In this document: positions 50,864-60,108 of the stretch, one piece after another
Layout: each line of letters starts with the position of its first letter
Numbering within the stretch: the first letter of the stretch is position 1
Source: Bacillus_BD oryzisoli_A
GTDB lineage: Bacteria; Bacillota; Bacilli; Bacillales; Cytobacillaceae
Length of the DNA stretch: 64,000 nt
Direction of reading: 5' to 3'
Assembly: GCF_043641075.1 (NCBI RefSeq)
Contig: NZ_JBHZRC010000006.1
Location: forward strand, 1-64,000
Notes under the pieces: model-generated
Database searches by the model: none
Told to the model about the DNA's origin: nothing
Seen by the model: only the letters and a program-made list of their open reading frames with translations
Made by a program: the position numbers and the translations under genes

Positions 50864-51421
50864 TTATTCAATTACTTTAATAATTCTTGCCGGGTTCCCT
50901 CCAACGACTACATTATCGGGTACATCCTTCGTCACTACGGCACCTGATGCAATCACAACATTGTCTCCTACCGTTACGCCTGGGTTAATGATGGCACTTC
51001 CTCCAATCCATACATTGTTTCCAATCGTAATCGGCTTTGCAAACTCTATCCCGGAATTACGTTCTGTTGGGTTGAGTGGATGTGCTGCCGTATAGATTTG
51101 GACTCCCGGTGCAAGCAAACAATTATCTCCAATCCGCACTTCAGAAACATCTAAAATCGTACAATCGAAGTTTGCATAGAAATTTTCTCCTACGTATGTG
51201 TTATAGCCGTAATCAAACCGGATAGTTGGCTCCATATAGATATTTTCTCCAGTTGAACCAAGTAGCTCCCTTAATAATTCAGTCCGTTTTTCACCCTCCG
51301 TTTCTAACGTTTGATTATAGATCCTAACCTTTCGTCTTGCCTCAATTCGATCCTTTACTAATTCTGGATCAGCTGGATTATACAGTTCCCCCGCAATCAT
51401 TTTTTCTTTTTCTGTTTTCAT
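50864..51421 (-). CDS. maa: Sugar O-acetyltransferase (maltose acetyltransferase type)
   Basis: A 185-aa left-handed beta-helix acetyltransferase. The N-terminal M-I-A-G-E-L-Y-N-P-A-D-P-E-L is the Maa/LacA helix. Hexapeptide repeats follow, with the catalytic His in Y-T-A-A-H-P-L and N-V-W-I-G-G-S-A-I-I-N-P-G-V-T-V-G. The end is P-A-R-I-I-K-V-I. I start at the ATG before K-T-E-K-E-K (AGTAGG upstream). It acetylates maltose or similar sugars with acetyl-CoA. Confidence 0.87.
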   Translation of the reverse strand: MKTEKEKMIAGELYNPADPELVKDRIEARRKVRIYNQTLETEGEKRTELLRELLGSTGENIYMEPTIRFDYGYNTYVGENFYANFDCTILDVSEVRIGDNCLLAPGVQIYTAAHPLNPTERNSGIEFAKPITIGNNVWIGGSAIINPGVTVGDNVVIASGAVVTKDVPDNVVVGGNPARIIKVIE

Positions 51422-51646
51422 TTCATGACCTACTTTCATCTATATTTCAAAAAGGCTACTTCTACTATACTTGTATATACAAGTTAGTTCAAACTCAAAT
51501 ACATTCCCTCCTCCTTTATTCTCTCCTAATTAGAAATGACCACACTATGTTCTTCTTCCCCTTCATACAGCTTATTTGGTACTAGCCGCACTGTTCGAAC
51601 CATATTCTTTATAAAAGAGAACTATAAAAAGGAAGTGCAAAGTTCA

Positions 51647-53062
51647 TTGATAAAAGTTAAGGTTCGTTTACGACCGCTTGTAAGGAACATCAATTTACCT
51701 ACTGTTATAAAAACCGCTTTCCTTCCAGGTGACTCAGTGGAAAGATTGTTTATTGCCACTCAGACAGGAGAGATTTTTTACATTGGAAACGGAGGCTTAA
51801 GGACTTTTCTCGATATCCGTACACGAATCCTCAAACTAGGCGCTTCTGGCGGCGGGTATGATGAACGGGGATTGCTGGGGCTGGCGTTTCATCCTCAGTT
51901 TTATCAAAACGGTCTGTTTTATCTTCATTATTCAGTAGCTGGAACACAAGGTCTTGGCGCACTTTCTGAACCCTTTGAGCCCAACCCCTGTGATCCTGCT
52001 ACACTAAACCTCAAGTGGAGCAATCGAGAGACACAATATGATCATGTGGATACGGTTGAGGAATGGATACTAACGAATAATGGTCAGCCTCAAAAACGAC
52101 GGACCTTGCTTAACCTAAGAAGACCCTTTTTCAATCATAATGGTGTGAATAGCTTGAACTTTTCACCGGAAACAGGGAAGCTCGTACTAACAACCGGGGA
52201 TGGTGGATCTGGCTACGATCCATTTAATTTAAGTCAGGACAATATGGAAATTTCCGGAAAAATTATTGAGATAGATGTGAATAGGAATACATTTATCCAG
52301 GATCCACCTGTAGTAACAAGGTTTCATGAGCTTCCCGCACCAATCCAAGAAACACTAACGGTAATAGCTAAAGGAGTTCGCAATATACCAGGTATTTCCT
52401 TTCAGCGATTTTATCATCAAACGATTAAATATGTAGGAAATGTCGGACAGGACTTTGCCGAATCAATTTTTTCATTCGTTCAGTATAAACCAATCCCTGT
52501 GACCCAGCTTGTTCAAGCCTATGTAAGGGAAACTGAACCTAACCAAGAAGGCTTTATTAACCTTGGCTGGCGAGGATGGGAAGGGGCTTTCCCGACGCCG
52601 GTTATACGGGATTGCACGGAAAATGCGCAGCTGGTTGAGAAAACAGTTGCTTATTACAATGAAGCAGTACATACTTCCGTGAAGCGTCTTCCGCCTCTAA
52701 CCACCTATTATCATCGTGATTCCCGTCCCGATAAGTTTGGCGGAACGGCCCTTACAGGAGTGCAGGCCTATATGGGGAATGGAATCCCCCAATTAACAGG
52801 CAGTGTGTTGTTTACCGATTTTGCTAAGAAGGAAGAATCTCAATCTCCGGTTAGAGGTGCATTGGCCTATAGTCGGGTAAGAACGGATGGCAAGTTAAAT
52901 GACTACAGCTTAATTGAAATCGATTATGACTTTGGGACACAATCCGCTTATTATGCTAGTTTGGGAACGGACCTGAATCAAACCAGACTCTATTTAGGGA
53001 TTTACGGCTCTTCGAGTGTGAATGATTTACACCAAGGAAGTGTGTTTGAAATTATTCGATGA
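51647..53062 (+). CDS. Glucose/sorbosone dehydrogenase-like beta-propeller protein
   Basis: A soluble-PQQ-dehydrogenase-like propeller. Motifs of the family: R-G-L-L-G-L-A-F-H-P-Q-F, N-H-N-G-V-N-S-L-N-F-S-P, L-V-L-T-T-G-D-G-G-S-G-Y-D-P and I-S-G-K-I-I-E-I-D-V. The start is uncertain: an in-frame ATG at 51536 lacks a ribosome site, while the TTG at 51647 has GGAAG 12 nt upstream. No signal peptide is visible with the short start. The last strand reads G-S-V-F-E-I-I-R. The redox cofactor and substrate are not decided; Bacillus usually does not make PQQ, so the catalytic role is doubtful. Confidence 0.78.
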   Translation: MIKVKVRLRPLVRNINLPTVIKTAFLPGDSVERLFIATQTGEIFYIGNGGLRTFLDIRTRILKLGASGGGYDERGLLGLAFHPQFYQNGLFYLHYSVAGTQGLGALSEPFEPNPCDPATLNLKWSNRETQYDHVDTVEEWILTNNGQPQKRRTLLNLRRPFFNHNGVNSLNFSPETGKLVLTTGDGGSGYDPFNLSQDNMEISGKIIEIDVNRNTFIQDPPVVTRFHELPAPIQETLTVIAKGVRNIPGISFQRFYHQTIKYVGNVGQDFAESIFSFVQYKPIPVTQLVQAYVRETEPNQEGFINLGWRGWEGAFPTPVIRDCTENAQLVEKTVAYYNEAVHTSVKRLPPLTTYYHRDSRPDKFGGTALTGVQAYMGNGIPQLTGSVLFTDFAKKEESQSPVRGALAYSRVRTDGKLNDYSLIEIDYDFGTQSAYYASLGTDLNQTRLYLGIYGSSSVNDLHQGSVFEIIR

Positions 53063-53080
53063 TCAATTACTAATCTAAAA

Positions 53081-53112
53081 GAAGGAAACTCCAGTTACTG
53101 GGGTTTTCTTCT
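53081..53112. terminator. Bidirectional terminator
   Basis: AAACTCCAG (53086-53094) pairs with CTGGGGTTT (53098-53106), extended by GAA/TTC, between convergent genes. Confidence 0.7.
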
Positions 53113-53121
53113 TCTAGTTTG

Positions 53122-53625
53122 CTAAGAAATCTTTTTTCCAAGAATCAACAGATCTCTCTTGATTCCATCTAATTCAGCAACTTCTGGCAGGTGTGCCCAC
53201 TGCTCAAACCCAAAGCTTGAAAACAGCCGAATACTAGGCTCATTGTGTCCAAAGATGAATCCAAGTAAGGTGTCAATTCCATATGTAGGACATTCTTCGA
53301 TCACTTTGCTTATGATCTCTTTGCCAAGTCCTTTCCCTCTAAAATCACCATGGAGATAAATACTAATTTCGGCAGTTGCATGATATGCCGGTCTGCCATA
53401 AAACGATTGAAGACTCACCCAACCACAAATTTCTCCTTCATACTCTACAACCCATAATGGTCTTTTGGAAGGGTTATGATCATGAAACCAATCTAATCGA
53501 TCAGTAACTGTTACAGGCTCAGTATCAGCCGTTACCATTCTGCTTGGTATTGTTGAATTATATATCTCCACAATAATAGGTAAATCTTCTATACTCGCAA
53601 TTCTAAATGTAATTTTTTCTGACAT
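53122..53625 (-). CDS. GNAT acetyltransferase, phosphinothricin-acetyltransferase-like
   Basis: A 167-aa GNAT enzyme with the PAT-type sequence: D-L-P-I-I-V-E-I-Y-N-S-T-I, W-V-S-L-Q-S-F-Y-G-R-P-A-Y, the acetyl-CoA loop F-R-G-K-G-L-G, and N-E-P-S-I-R-L-F-S-S-F-G-F. I start at the ATG with GGAG 7 nt upstream. True substrate is unknown; PAT relatives acetylate phosphinothricin or methionine sulfoximine. Confidence 0.85.
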   Translation of the reverse strand: MSEKITFRIASIEDLPIIVEIYNSTIPSRMVTADTEPVTVTDRLDWFHDHNPSKRPLWVVEYEGEICGWVSLQSFYGRPAYHATAEISIYLHGDFRGKGLGKEIISKVIEECPTYGIDTLLGFIFGHNEPSIRLFSSFGFEQWAHLPEVAELDGIKRDLLILGKKIS

Positions 53626-53844
53626 AAAAAAGCTCCTTACTACTAATTTCAATTAAATTAATAATTATATGTTACATTACCTTACATATTTTTTGCAATA
53701 AAAATTTTCTTACCGAACTAAATATGTATATCCGAACATAACAACATAAACTAATGAACAATGAGGGCATTCGATTCCTTCCTTGAAGCCTACTTCACTC
53801 CTTTCATCGAAAAGAGGAATAAGGCTAAACATAGTGTTTAACCC

Positions 53845-54417
53845 TCAATTATCGCCATTTACTTTAAACAAAGCCAATTTTTTAAAAAAGAATAAACCCA
53901 GCTCAGCCCATAACCAGCTATAAAGGAATGAAAATATTGCTATCCCTCCTGCAGTTAGAAATGAAACGGAATCGGTTCCGATTGGTCCCAGAACTGGAAA
54001 ATGAAAAATGTATAAGAGACACATAATTCCTAGCGTTAAAAGAATAGCACCTATTAAAATAATGCTTAATCGCTTCTTGAAAAAAGAAAAAGCTGCCCCT
54101 ATCCCAATCCCTAACAACCCGGTTGTAAAGGGAAAAACAATTAGTTCACTTGGAAATAGAATGAATAGCAGCAGGATGGTAAGAAAATACGACATCACAC
54201 CATTTCGAAGGGATTGCATAGCCCCAATGAGAATGGGTAAGGTGGCAAAAGGGCTGATAAAATAACCAATCCCTGGTAAAAGGTCTCCTGCTGATTGAAA
54301 TATCGCAGCCATGCAGGCGAGCAAGGACCCTATAACAAGCCTCCTCGCTTTTGTTTGTTTACGGAACTCTAATTGAGCCAATCGAATATCATCCGCAATT
54401 GATTTGAAAAGATACAT
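53845..54417 (-). CDS. Multi-spanning membrane protein
   Basis: A 190-aa protein with five or six hydrophobic helices after a charged N terminus (D-D-I-R-L-A-Q-L-E-F-R-K-Q-T-K-A-R-R). The pattern resembles substrate-binding subunits of ECF transporters or small Bacillus membrane proteins (P-G-I-G-Y-F-I-S-P-F-A-T-L-P near helix 1), but there is no specific match I can defend. Single gene. Confidence 0.65.
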   Translation of the reverse strand: MYLFKSIADDIRLAQLEFRKQTKARRLVIGSLLACMAAIFQSAGDLLPGIGYFISPFATLPILIGAMQSLRNGVMSYFLTILLLFILFPSELIVFPFTTGLLGIGIGAAFSFFKKRLSIILIGAILLTLGIMCLLYIFHFPVLGPIGTDSVSFLTAGGIAIFSFLYSWLWAELGLFFFKKLALFKVNGDN

Positions 54418-54623
54418 CGGTTCACCTCCAAGCGTTTTGGACTCAATACAACAATATATTAACCAATGATTGAAGGAGGAACTAACTTAGTAGAATTTTC
54501 GTGATTCCCGTTGACAGAACTTTCACTGCTTTTATCTTCTTAAAGTATTATAATTACGATAGAGGTACTCTTATTCCACACATGCTTTCATGTTCCGATA
54601 AGAACGGTAAAGGTGGTGTAAAC

Positions 54624-55487
54624 ATGAATAAAATAATACTAGTAACCATCATCACACTTTTGCTCCTATTGTCAGGTTGTAGTAAAGATGGCTCCACCAA
54701 TCTTTCACAACAAAATAAACAGGAACCCTCCGTACCATCAATTAACACAGCTCCAAACTCATCAGCGAAGACAACACCCCCAACATCAACGACAGCAAGG
54801 GAAACCTTTGATTATAGTCAATATATTAAAAAAACCTGGATGAAGAAGGAGAGTTTACTAGAAAAAGTTTATTTTTCTATTTTAAAAATCGAGAACGGGA
54901 AAATCTCGGGGAAATTCAGCGTAGAAAGCTATGATCAAAAGGATCAGAAACTACCTTATTTTGGTTCAGATTTTGAAGGAACCATTAACAAAGATATTGC
55001 TGAATGTCAGTACTATGACTCTCAACCACCTGAAGGAACCTTTGAGTTTGCACCAGAGAATCTTAAAGATATAAAGTATTTTCAACCAATTGAAAGTCAA
55101 TCTTTTCATGTGAATTTAAATTCTTGGGGAAACGTTACATTTGTTTCAGGAACACTTGAAACGGGCAACCATGTACCGACCGTATTTTACCTAACAAATG
55201 AAAACGGAGATATCCTTTATGATTTTATCAATGTAGAAAACTTTCCGTATAGTGTAGATGTCAAGGCCGTTTCCCTTCAAGATGTGAATAAGGACGGGCT
55301 AAAGGATATCATCATTATTGTAGCCGATAACTATAATGGTTCTGGCGAGCATATTGCTAATGTCTACTTTCAAAAGACTGATGGGTCATTCACTAATGAC
55401 TATAAGCTAAACGAAGATATCAATCATTCCGGCAATAATCAAGATGTAACAATGATAACAAACTACCTTTCTCAAAAATTCCAATGA
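54624..55487 (+). CDS. Lipoprotein with FG-GAP/calcium-loop-like repeat
   Basis: A 287-aa lipoprotein. The signal ends in the lipobox L-L-L-S-G-C (Cys 19 from the ATG with AAAGGTGGTG). A Thr/Ser/Pro-rich linker follows (to about residue 60). The C-terminal part holds D-V-N-K-D-G-L-K-D-I-I-I-I, a calcium-binding D-x-N-x-D-G loop as in FG-GAP repeats. Function unknown, on the outer face of the membrane. The frame extends 41 codons further upstream to an ATG without a ribosome site. Confidence 0.72.
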   Translation: MNKIILVTIITLLLLLSGCSKDGSTNLSQQNKQEPSVPSINTAPNSSAKTTPPTSTTARETFDYSQYIKKTWMKKESLLEKVYFSILKIENGKISGKFSVESYDQKDQKLPYFGSDFEGTINKDIAECQYYDSQPPEGTFEFAPENLKDIKYFQPIESQSFHVNLNSWGNVTFVSGTLETGNHVPTVFYLTNENGDILYDFINVENFPYSVDVKAVSLQDVNKDGLKDIIIIVADNYNGSGEHIANVYFQKTDGSFTNDYKLNEDINHSGNNQDVTMITNYLSQKFQ

Positions 55488-55541
55488 TACATGGGGACGG
55501 TTTTTATCCATTTTGGGTACCTATCACTCTTAGATTCGATG

Positions 55542-56493
55542 CTTGCTTCCCTTTTGCCTTTTGCATTCAGCTGCACGGGCATCAGATTGCAGCCTTGATT
55601 CCCTTTTGCCTTTTGCATTCAGCTGCATGGGCATCAGATTGCGGCCTTGATTCCCTTTCACCGTTTGCATTCAGCTGCACGAGCATCAGATTAGGGTCTT
55701 GCTTCCCTTTTGCCTTTTGCCTTTTGCATTCAGCTGCACGGGCATCAGATTGCGACCTTGCTTCCCTTTTGCCTTTTGCATTCAGCTGCACGGGCATCAG
55801 ATTGCGACCTTGCTTCCCTTTTGCCTTTTGCATTCAGCTGCACGGGCATCAGATTGCGACCTTGCTTCCCTTTTGCCTTTTGCATTCAGCTGCACGGGCA
55901 TCAGATTGCGACCTTGCTTCCCTTTTGCCTTTTGCATTCAGCTGCACGGGCATCAGATTGCGGCCTTGATTCCCTTTCACCGTTTGCATTCAGCAGCACG
56001 AGCATCAGATTAGGATCTTGCTTCCCTTTTGCCTTTTGCATTCAGCTGCACGGGCATCAGATTGCGACCTTGCTTCCCTTTTGCCTTTTGCATTCAGCTG
56101 CACGGGCATCAGATTGCGNNNNNNNNNNNNNNNNNNNNNNNNNNNNNNNNNNNNNNNNNNNNNNNNNNNNNNNNNNNNNNNNNNNNNNNNNNNNNNNNNN
56201 NNNNNNNNNNNNNNNNNNCATTCAGCTGCACGGGCATCAGATTGCGACCTTGCTTCCCTTTTGCCTTTTGCATTCAGCTGCACGGGCATCAGATTAGGGT
56301 CTTGCTTCCCTTTTGCCTTTTGCATTCGGCTGCACAGGCATCAGATTGCGACCTTGCTTCCCTTTTGCCTTTTGCATTCAGCTACACGGGCATCAGATTA
56401 CGGCCTTGATTCCCTTTCACCGTTTGCATTCAGCTGTTCGGGCATCAGATTGCGACCTTGCTTCCCTTTTGCCTTTTGCATTCGGCTGCACGG
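55542..56493. repeat. 52-bp tandem array 3 (16 visible copies plus a gap)
   Basis: The marker CTTG recurs every 52 bp: 55542, 55594, 55646, 55698, then 55757 (a 7-bp duplication), 55809 and on to 56069, and after the N run from 56249 to 56457. Units read CTTGCTTCCCTTTTGCC, then TTGCATTCAGCTGCACGGGC and ATCAGATTGCG. The long frames reading PFAFCIQLHGHQI-like peptides are artefacts. Confidence 0.92.
56119..56218. other. Assembly gap, 100 N
   Basis: Exactly 100 N inside array 3. The repeat phase does not continue across it (56069 to 56249 is 180 bp, not a multiple of 52), so 100 is a placeholder and the real array is of unknown length. Confidence 0.95.
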
Positions 56494-56816
56494 GATGTGT
56501 GCGTAAGCTTGCTTATTCCCCGACAACACATCCTCTATCCATTGCCGTTCTTGTTCCATTGCCTAGCCCCTCCTTCCACCGCTCATTCATCTATGATCAC
56601 TTTCAATCATTATAACGAGTTTGCTAGGCAAAACATTTCATCTTTCTTTAAAAAAACGAATAGCTCTTATTTCCCCTAAAATGTGTCGAAGTTTTTTCAT
56701 TTGCCTATTTCCACTTGAAAATACTTACATTTTTCAACTATTTTTCTATGATTTTAGAAGTTTACCACTTATTATTTAAACTATAGTTTTTTATTGTTAA
56801 AGGTGGAGAATCAATC
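56494..56816. other. Intergenic region before the EamA gene
   Basis: AT-rich, with no gene or repeat that I recognise; only an AAAGGTGGAG ribosome site near the end. The promoter of the transporter gene should lie here. Confidence 0.4.
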
Positions 56817-57761
56817 ATGAATCGAATGAAGGGAATACTTCTCGTCCTAACGGGAGCCATATTTTGGGGGATTGGCGGCACAGTAGCAAAAAAGCTTTTT
56901 CAACAATATGGAATCGATGTAGATTGGCTGGTTACGATTCGATTGCTTATATCTGGCGTTTTACTATTAACCGTACAATATATCGGAAAAGACCGTTCAC
57001 AGATACTTGGTATTTGGAAAGATCGAAGGATCGCCATTCAACTGATCATCTTCGGGTTACTCGGTATGCTTGCGGTTCAATATACATATATGGTCTCCAT
57101 TGAACATGGAAATGCGGCTGTTGCCACGCTGCTGCAGTATTTGGCACCTGTGATGATTATTGTATACCTTGTTCTCCGTAGGCAATCGGTTCTAACAGGA
57201 AAGGATTTGTTGACAGTAACGCTTGCTTTAGTTGGTTGTTTCTTTTTATTAACAAACGGCTCTGTTTCTCAATTATCCGTGCCAACACCTGCCATCGTTT
57301 GGGGTGTATTATCCGGAATCGCTTTAGCCTTTTATACGCTTTATGCCGTTCCACTTCTTGCGAGATTTGATTCACTTGTCATTGTCGGGTGGGCTATGAT
57401 CATTGGGGGCTTTGCCTTAAGCTTTATCCATCCACCTTGGCAAATGGACTTTTCAAACTTAACGCTGGAGGCTTATGCCTATTTAGTCTTCGTGATCCTA
57501 TTTGGTACGTTGATTGCTTTTTGGTTCTATATCGAAAGTCTGCAAAGCCTGGCGCCGAAGGAATCCAGTCTTCTCGGCAGTGTAGAGCCACTGGCAGCTG
57601 TATTAACAACGGTCTTTTGGCTAAAAGAACCGTTTGGTTTTTTCCAATGGATTGGTACAGCTTGTATTATTGGAATGATCCTATTGATGGCTTTAACGAA
57701 GGAGCCTTCATCAAGAAACAGCAGGCCACGTAACAATGAAAAGCCGCTTAGAATTAGCTGA
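56817..57761 (+). CDS. EamA/DMT-family transporter
   Basis: A 314-aa protein with ten helices in two EamA halves: L-T-G-A-I-F-W-G-I-G-G-T-V-A-K-K near the start, the inner repeat beginning I-V-W-G-V-L-S-G-I-A-L-A-F-Y-T, and L-G-S-V-E-P-L-A-A-V-L-T-T-V-F-W-L near the end. Drug/metabolite exporter of unknown substrate. Single gene. Confidence 0.87.
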   Translation: MNRMKGILLVLTGAIFWGIGGTVAKKLFQQYGIDVDWLVTIRLLISGVLLLTVQYIGKDRSQILGIWKDRRIAIQLIIFGLLGMLAVQYTYMVSIEHGNAAVATLLQYLAPVMIIVYLVLRRQSVLTGKDLLTVTLALVGCFFLLTNGSVSQLSVPTPAIVWGVLSGIALAFYTLYAVPLLARFDSLVIVGWAMIIGGFALSFIHPPWQMDFSNLTLEAYAYLVFVILFGTLIAFWFYIESLQSLAPKESSLLGSVEPLAAVLTTVFWLKEPFGFFQWIGTACIIGMILLMALTKEPSSRNSRPRNNEKPLRIS

Positions 57762-57783
57762 TAGAGGGGTTTGCTAAAAAAGT

Positions 57784-57820
57784 TGCCAGGCACCATCCAA
57801 AAAATGGATGGTGCCTGGCA
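57784..57820. repeat. Perfect 16-bp inverted repeat (R3)
   Basis: TGCCAGGCACCATCCA (57784-57799), five A, and its complement (57805-57820). The core GGTGCCTGGCACC is a motif I have seen dispersed in Bacillus genomes; only this copy is present in the window. It lies 22 bp after the EamA stop. Confidence 0.75.
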
Positions 57821-57830
57821 CCTGTTAATA

Positions 57831-57863
57831 AAAGGCTGCCTGAGTTAAAACCCAAGCAGCCTT
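57831..57863. terminator. Bidirectional terminator
   Basis: AAGGCTGC and GCAGCCTT with a 16-nt loop between EamA and ltaS-like genes, with A and T tracts outside. Confidence 0.7.
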
Positions 57864-57869
57864 CTTTAA

Positions 57870-59810
57870 TTATTTGGTTGTACCTTCTGTTGCTTCATTA
57901 TAGTCATACTGTGTCCGGTCAATTGGAGTAAAGCCTTCTGGTGCGTAGAAACGCAATAAGTCACCATTAACCACTCTATCGGACATTGCCAGCTTTTGAT
58001 CCACCATTTCGTGGTACTTTTTCGCTTCTTCCAACCTATCCATCGGCAGTTCTAATCCGGTTGATGTGTCATAATACTTGTCACCAACAGCTGTAATTGT
58101 CGGACTTACATAGTCGCCATTTCGGAATGGCACAAGATTATCATGCTGTTCAGACAGTAAATCAGTACCGAATTGAACGTATTCTTTTGAATCAATACCT
58201 AACAAATGAAGTAGTGTCGGAAGAATATCTACCTGGCCGCCGTATGCGTGATTAACCCCGCCTTGCATTCCAGGTACATGAATAAATAACGGCACACGCT
58301 GTAGTCCTGCACTTTCAAATGGAGTGATGTCTTTTCCAAGCACTTGCTCCATTGCCTTATTATGGTTTTCGGATATACCATAGTGGTCACCGTACATAAT
58401 AATAATGGAACGGTCATATAAGCCAGTTTGCTTTAAATAATCAAACATCTCTTTTAACGCTTCGTCCGCATAACGGGCTGTTTGGAAATAATCATCGACT
58501 GATGCATCGCCTGTTGCAGCAGGTGCAATGGTCGTTTGAGTTTGGTCCATTTTATACGGATAATGGTTTGCCACCGGAATAAATTTCGCATAAAACGGCT
58601 CCGGCAATGTTTCTAATAATGCAGTCGATTGTTGATAGAACGGTTTATCCATCATTCCATATTCCGCCTGATTTTCTGGGCTTAATTGATAGTATTTACT
58701 ATCAAAGAATTTGTCATAACCAAATGATTTGTATATTTCATTGCGGTTCCAAAAGCTTCCTGCATTCGCATGGAATACCGCAGACGTATACCCCTGCTGA
58801 CCTAAAATTCCCGGTGCCGATTCGAACGTGTTTAATCCTTTTGTCGTAAAGGCAGCACCCTGTGGCAGACCGAATAAAGAGTTTTCAAGCATAAATTCAG
58901 CATCTGCTGTTTTCCCTTGACCTGTTTGATGGAAAAAATTATCAAAGTAAAGGGTATTGGCGTCCTGTGTTAACGAGTTCAAAAACGGTGTCACTTCTTC
59001 CCCATTCAGCTTGTAATTTATAAGGAAGTTTTGAGTTGACTCCAAATGCAAATAAATGACGTTCATTCCTTTAGCTGCACCAAAATAAACCGGATTCGGC
59101 GCTGCATAATTGGAATTAGTGTAGTTCTTCACTTCAGTGATATCGTCACTGCTGGCCACAACACGCTGAGCTGATGCCTTTGTGCTTGTCACCGCATCGT
59201 AAATCGTATAATTGTACATACCTAAATATTTCACAATATAGTTTCTGTCAAATCCTCTTGTTAATAATTGCGGACGGTCTATCTCCGCTATCGAAAGATT
59301 GGCACAGGAAATGGCAAGCGCTAATGAGAATAGAGCAGCCACCTTTGGACGGCTCATATCTTTTGTCTCGATTTTCACCATCCGAAAAACAAGTAATGCC
59401 ACTAATAAAATCGTATCAATAAAAAACAAGAAGTCATATGGTTTCAATAACGTTGACACACTTCCACTGACATCGCCAAAGTTTTGTGTCTGAGTCAATG
59501 TTGGCAGCGTAATGAAATCATTAAAGAATCGATAGTATACCACATTGGCAAACAATAGAAACGATAATAGAAAATCCATCCCAATCAATGCAATATATTT
59601 TTTTCTTCCTTTAAATAAAGCAGACAATCCTAAAAATAGTAACGCTGAACCTAACGGATTGATAAATAATAGAACTTGTTGAATGACGTTTTGAATTCCT
59701 AAGTCAAATTGAGTTAATTGGGCAACATATGTTTTCACCCAAAGAAGAATAACGGCCAAAAAGAAAAAGCCAATATATTTTTGAGAAATACCTTGAACTT
59801 TTCGTTTCAT
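57870..59810 (-). CDS. ltaS: LtaS-family lipoteichoic acid synthase
   Basis: A 646-aa membrane enzyme. Five helices in the first 200 residues are followed by an extracellular sulfatase-like domain: V-I-Y-L-H-L-E-S-T-Q-N-F (first metal Glu), the catalytic Thr in H-Q-T-G-Q-G-K-T-A-D-A-E-F, and Y-G-D-H-Y-G with metal ligands near the end. It polymerises glycerol phosphate from phosphatidylglycerol onto the LTA anchor. Bacillus has several paralogues (LtaS, YfnI, YqgS, YvgJ); I cannot tell which one this matches. Confidence 0.87.
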   Translation of the reverse strand: MKRKVQGISQKYIGFFFLAVILLWVKTYVAQLTQFDLGIQNVIQQVLLFINPLGSALLFLGLSALFKGRKKYIALIGMDFLLSFLLFANVVYYRFFNDFITLPTLTQTQNFGDVSGSVSTLLKPYDFLFFIDTILLVALLVFRMVKIETKDMSRPKVAALFSLALAISCANLSIAEIDRPQLLTRGFDRNYIVKYLGMYNYTIYDAVTSTKASAQRVVASSDDITEVKNYTNSNYAAPNPVYFGAAKGMNVIYLHLESTQNFLINYKLNGEEVTPFLNSLTQDANTLYFDNFFHQTGQGKTADAEFMLENSLFGLPQGAAFTTKGLNTFESAPGILGQQGYTSAVFHANAGSFWNRNEIYKSFGYDKFFDSKYYQLSPENQAEYGMMDKPFYQQSTALLETLPEPFYAKFIPVANHYPYKMDQTQTTIAPAATGDASVDDYFQTARYADEALKEMFDYLKQTGLYDRSIIIMYGDHYGISENHNKAMEQVLGKDITPFESAGLQRVPLFIHVPGMQGGVNHAYGGQVDILPTLLHLLGIDSKEYVQFGTDLLSEQHDNLVPFRNGDYVSPTITAVGDKYYDTSTGLELPMDRLEEAKKYHEMVDQKLAMSDRVVNGDLLRFYAPEGFTPIDRTQYDYNEATEGTTK

Positions 59811-60033
59811 TAATTAGCACCTACCTCTAGCAAACGATTATGACATAATCTTACTTATAATTAAATATATGATTACTACTATTTAATCTAATCATTAGCT
59901 TAAATGGAAATTATGAACAAACTATGAACAAATTAAAATATAATAATATAAAATGTCACGCTTCAGGATAGTAACTATACTCCTTCTGAACAAAAAAGAC
60001 AATACTAAAATTCAATTAAAAATTTACCAAAGA

Positions 60034-60088
60034 GACCATAGAGACGGGTTCATTAGCTCAGAGCCAATGAACCCGTCCCCATGGTCTC
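60034..60088. repeat. Inverted pair of dispersed GC-rich palindromes (R1)
   Basis: GACCATAGAGACGGGTTCATT (60034-60054) and its inverted partner ending ATGGTCTC (60088), around a short AGCTCAGAGCC centre. Together a long hairpin immediately downstream of the ABC-2 operon. Confidence 0.8.
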
Positions 60089-60108
60089 CCTTTAAACTAC
60101 GAAACGAT

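Noticed and set aside
36833..56493. CRISPR array
   Set aside because: Units are contiguous tandem repeats without variable spacers, and no cas genes are present.
55484..56615. Long frames with repeated FAFCIQLHGHQI-like peptides in array 3
   Set aside because: Same artefact of a stop-free tandem repeat, partly crossing the N gap.
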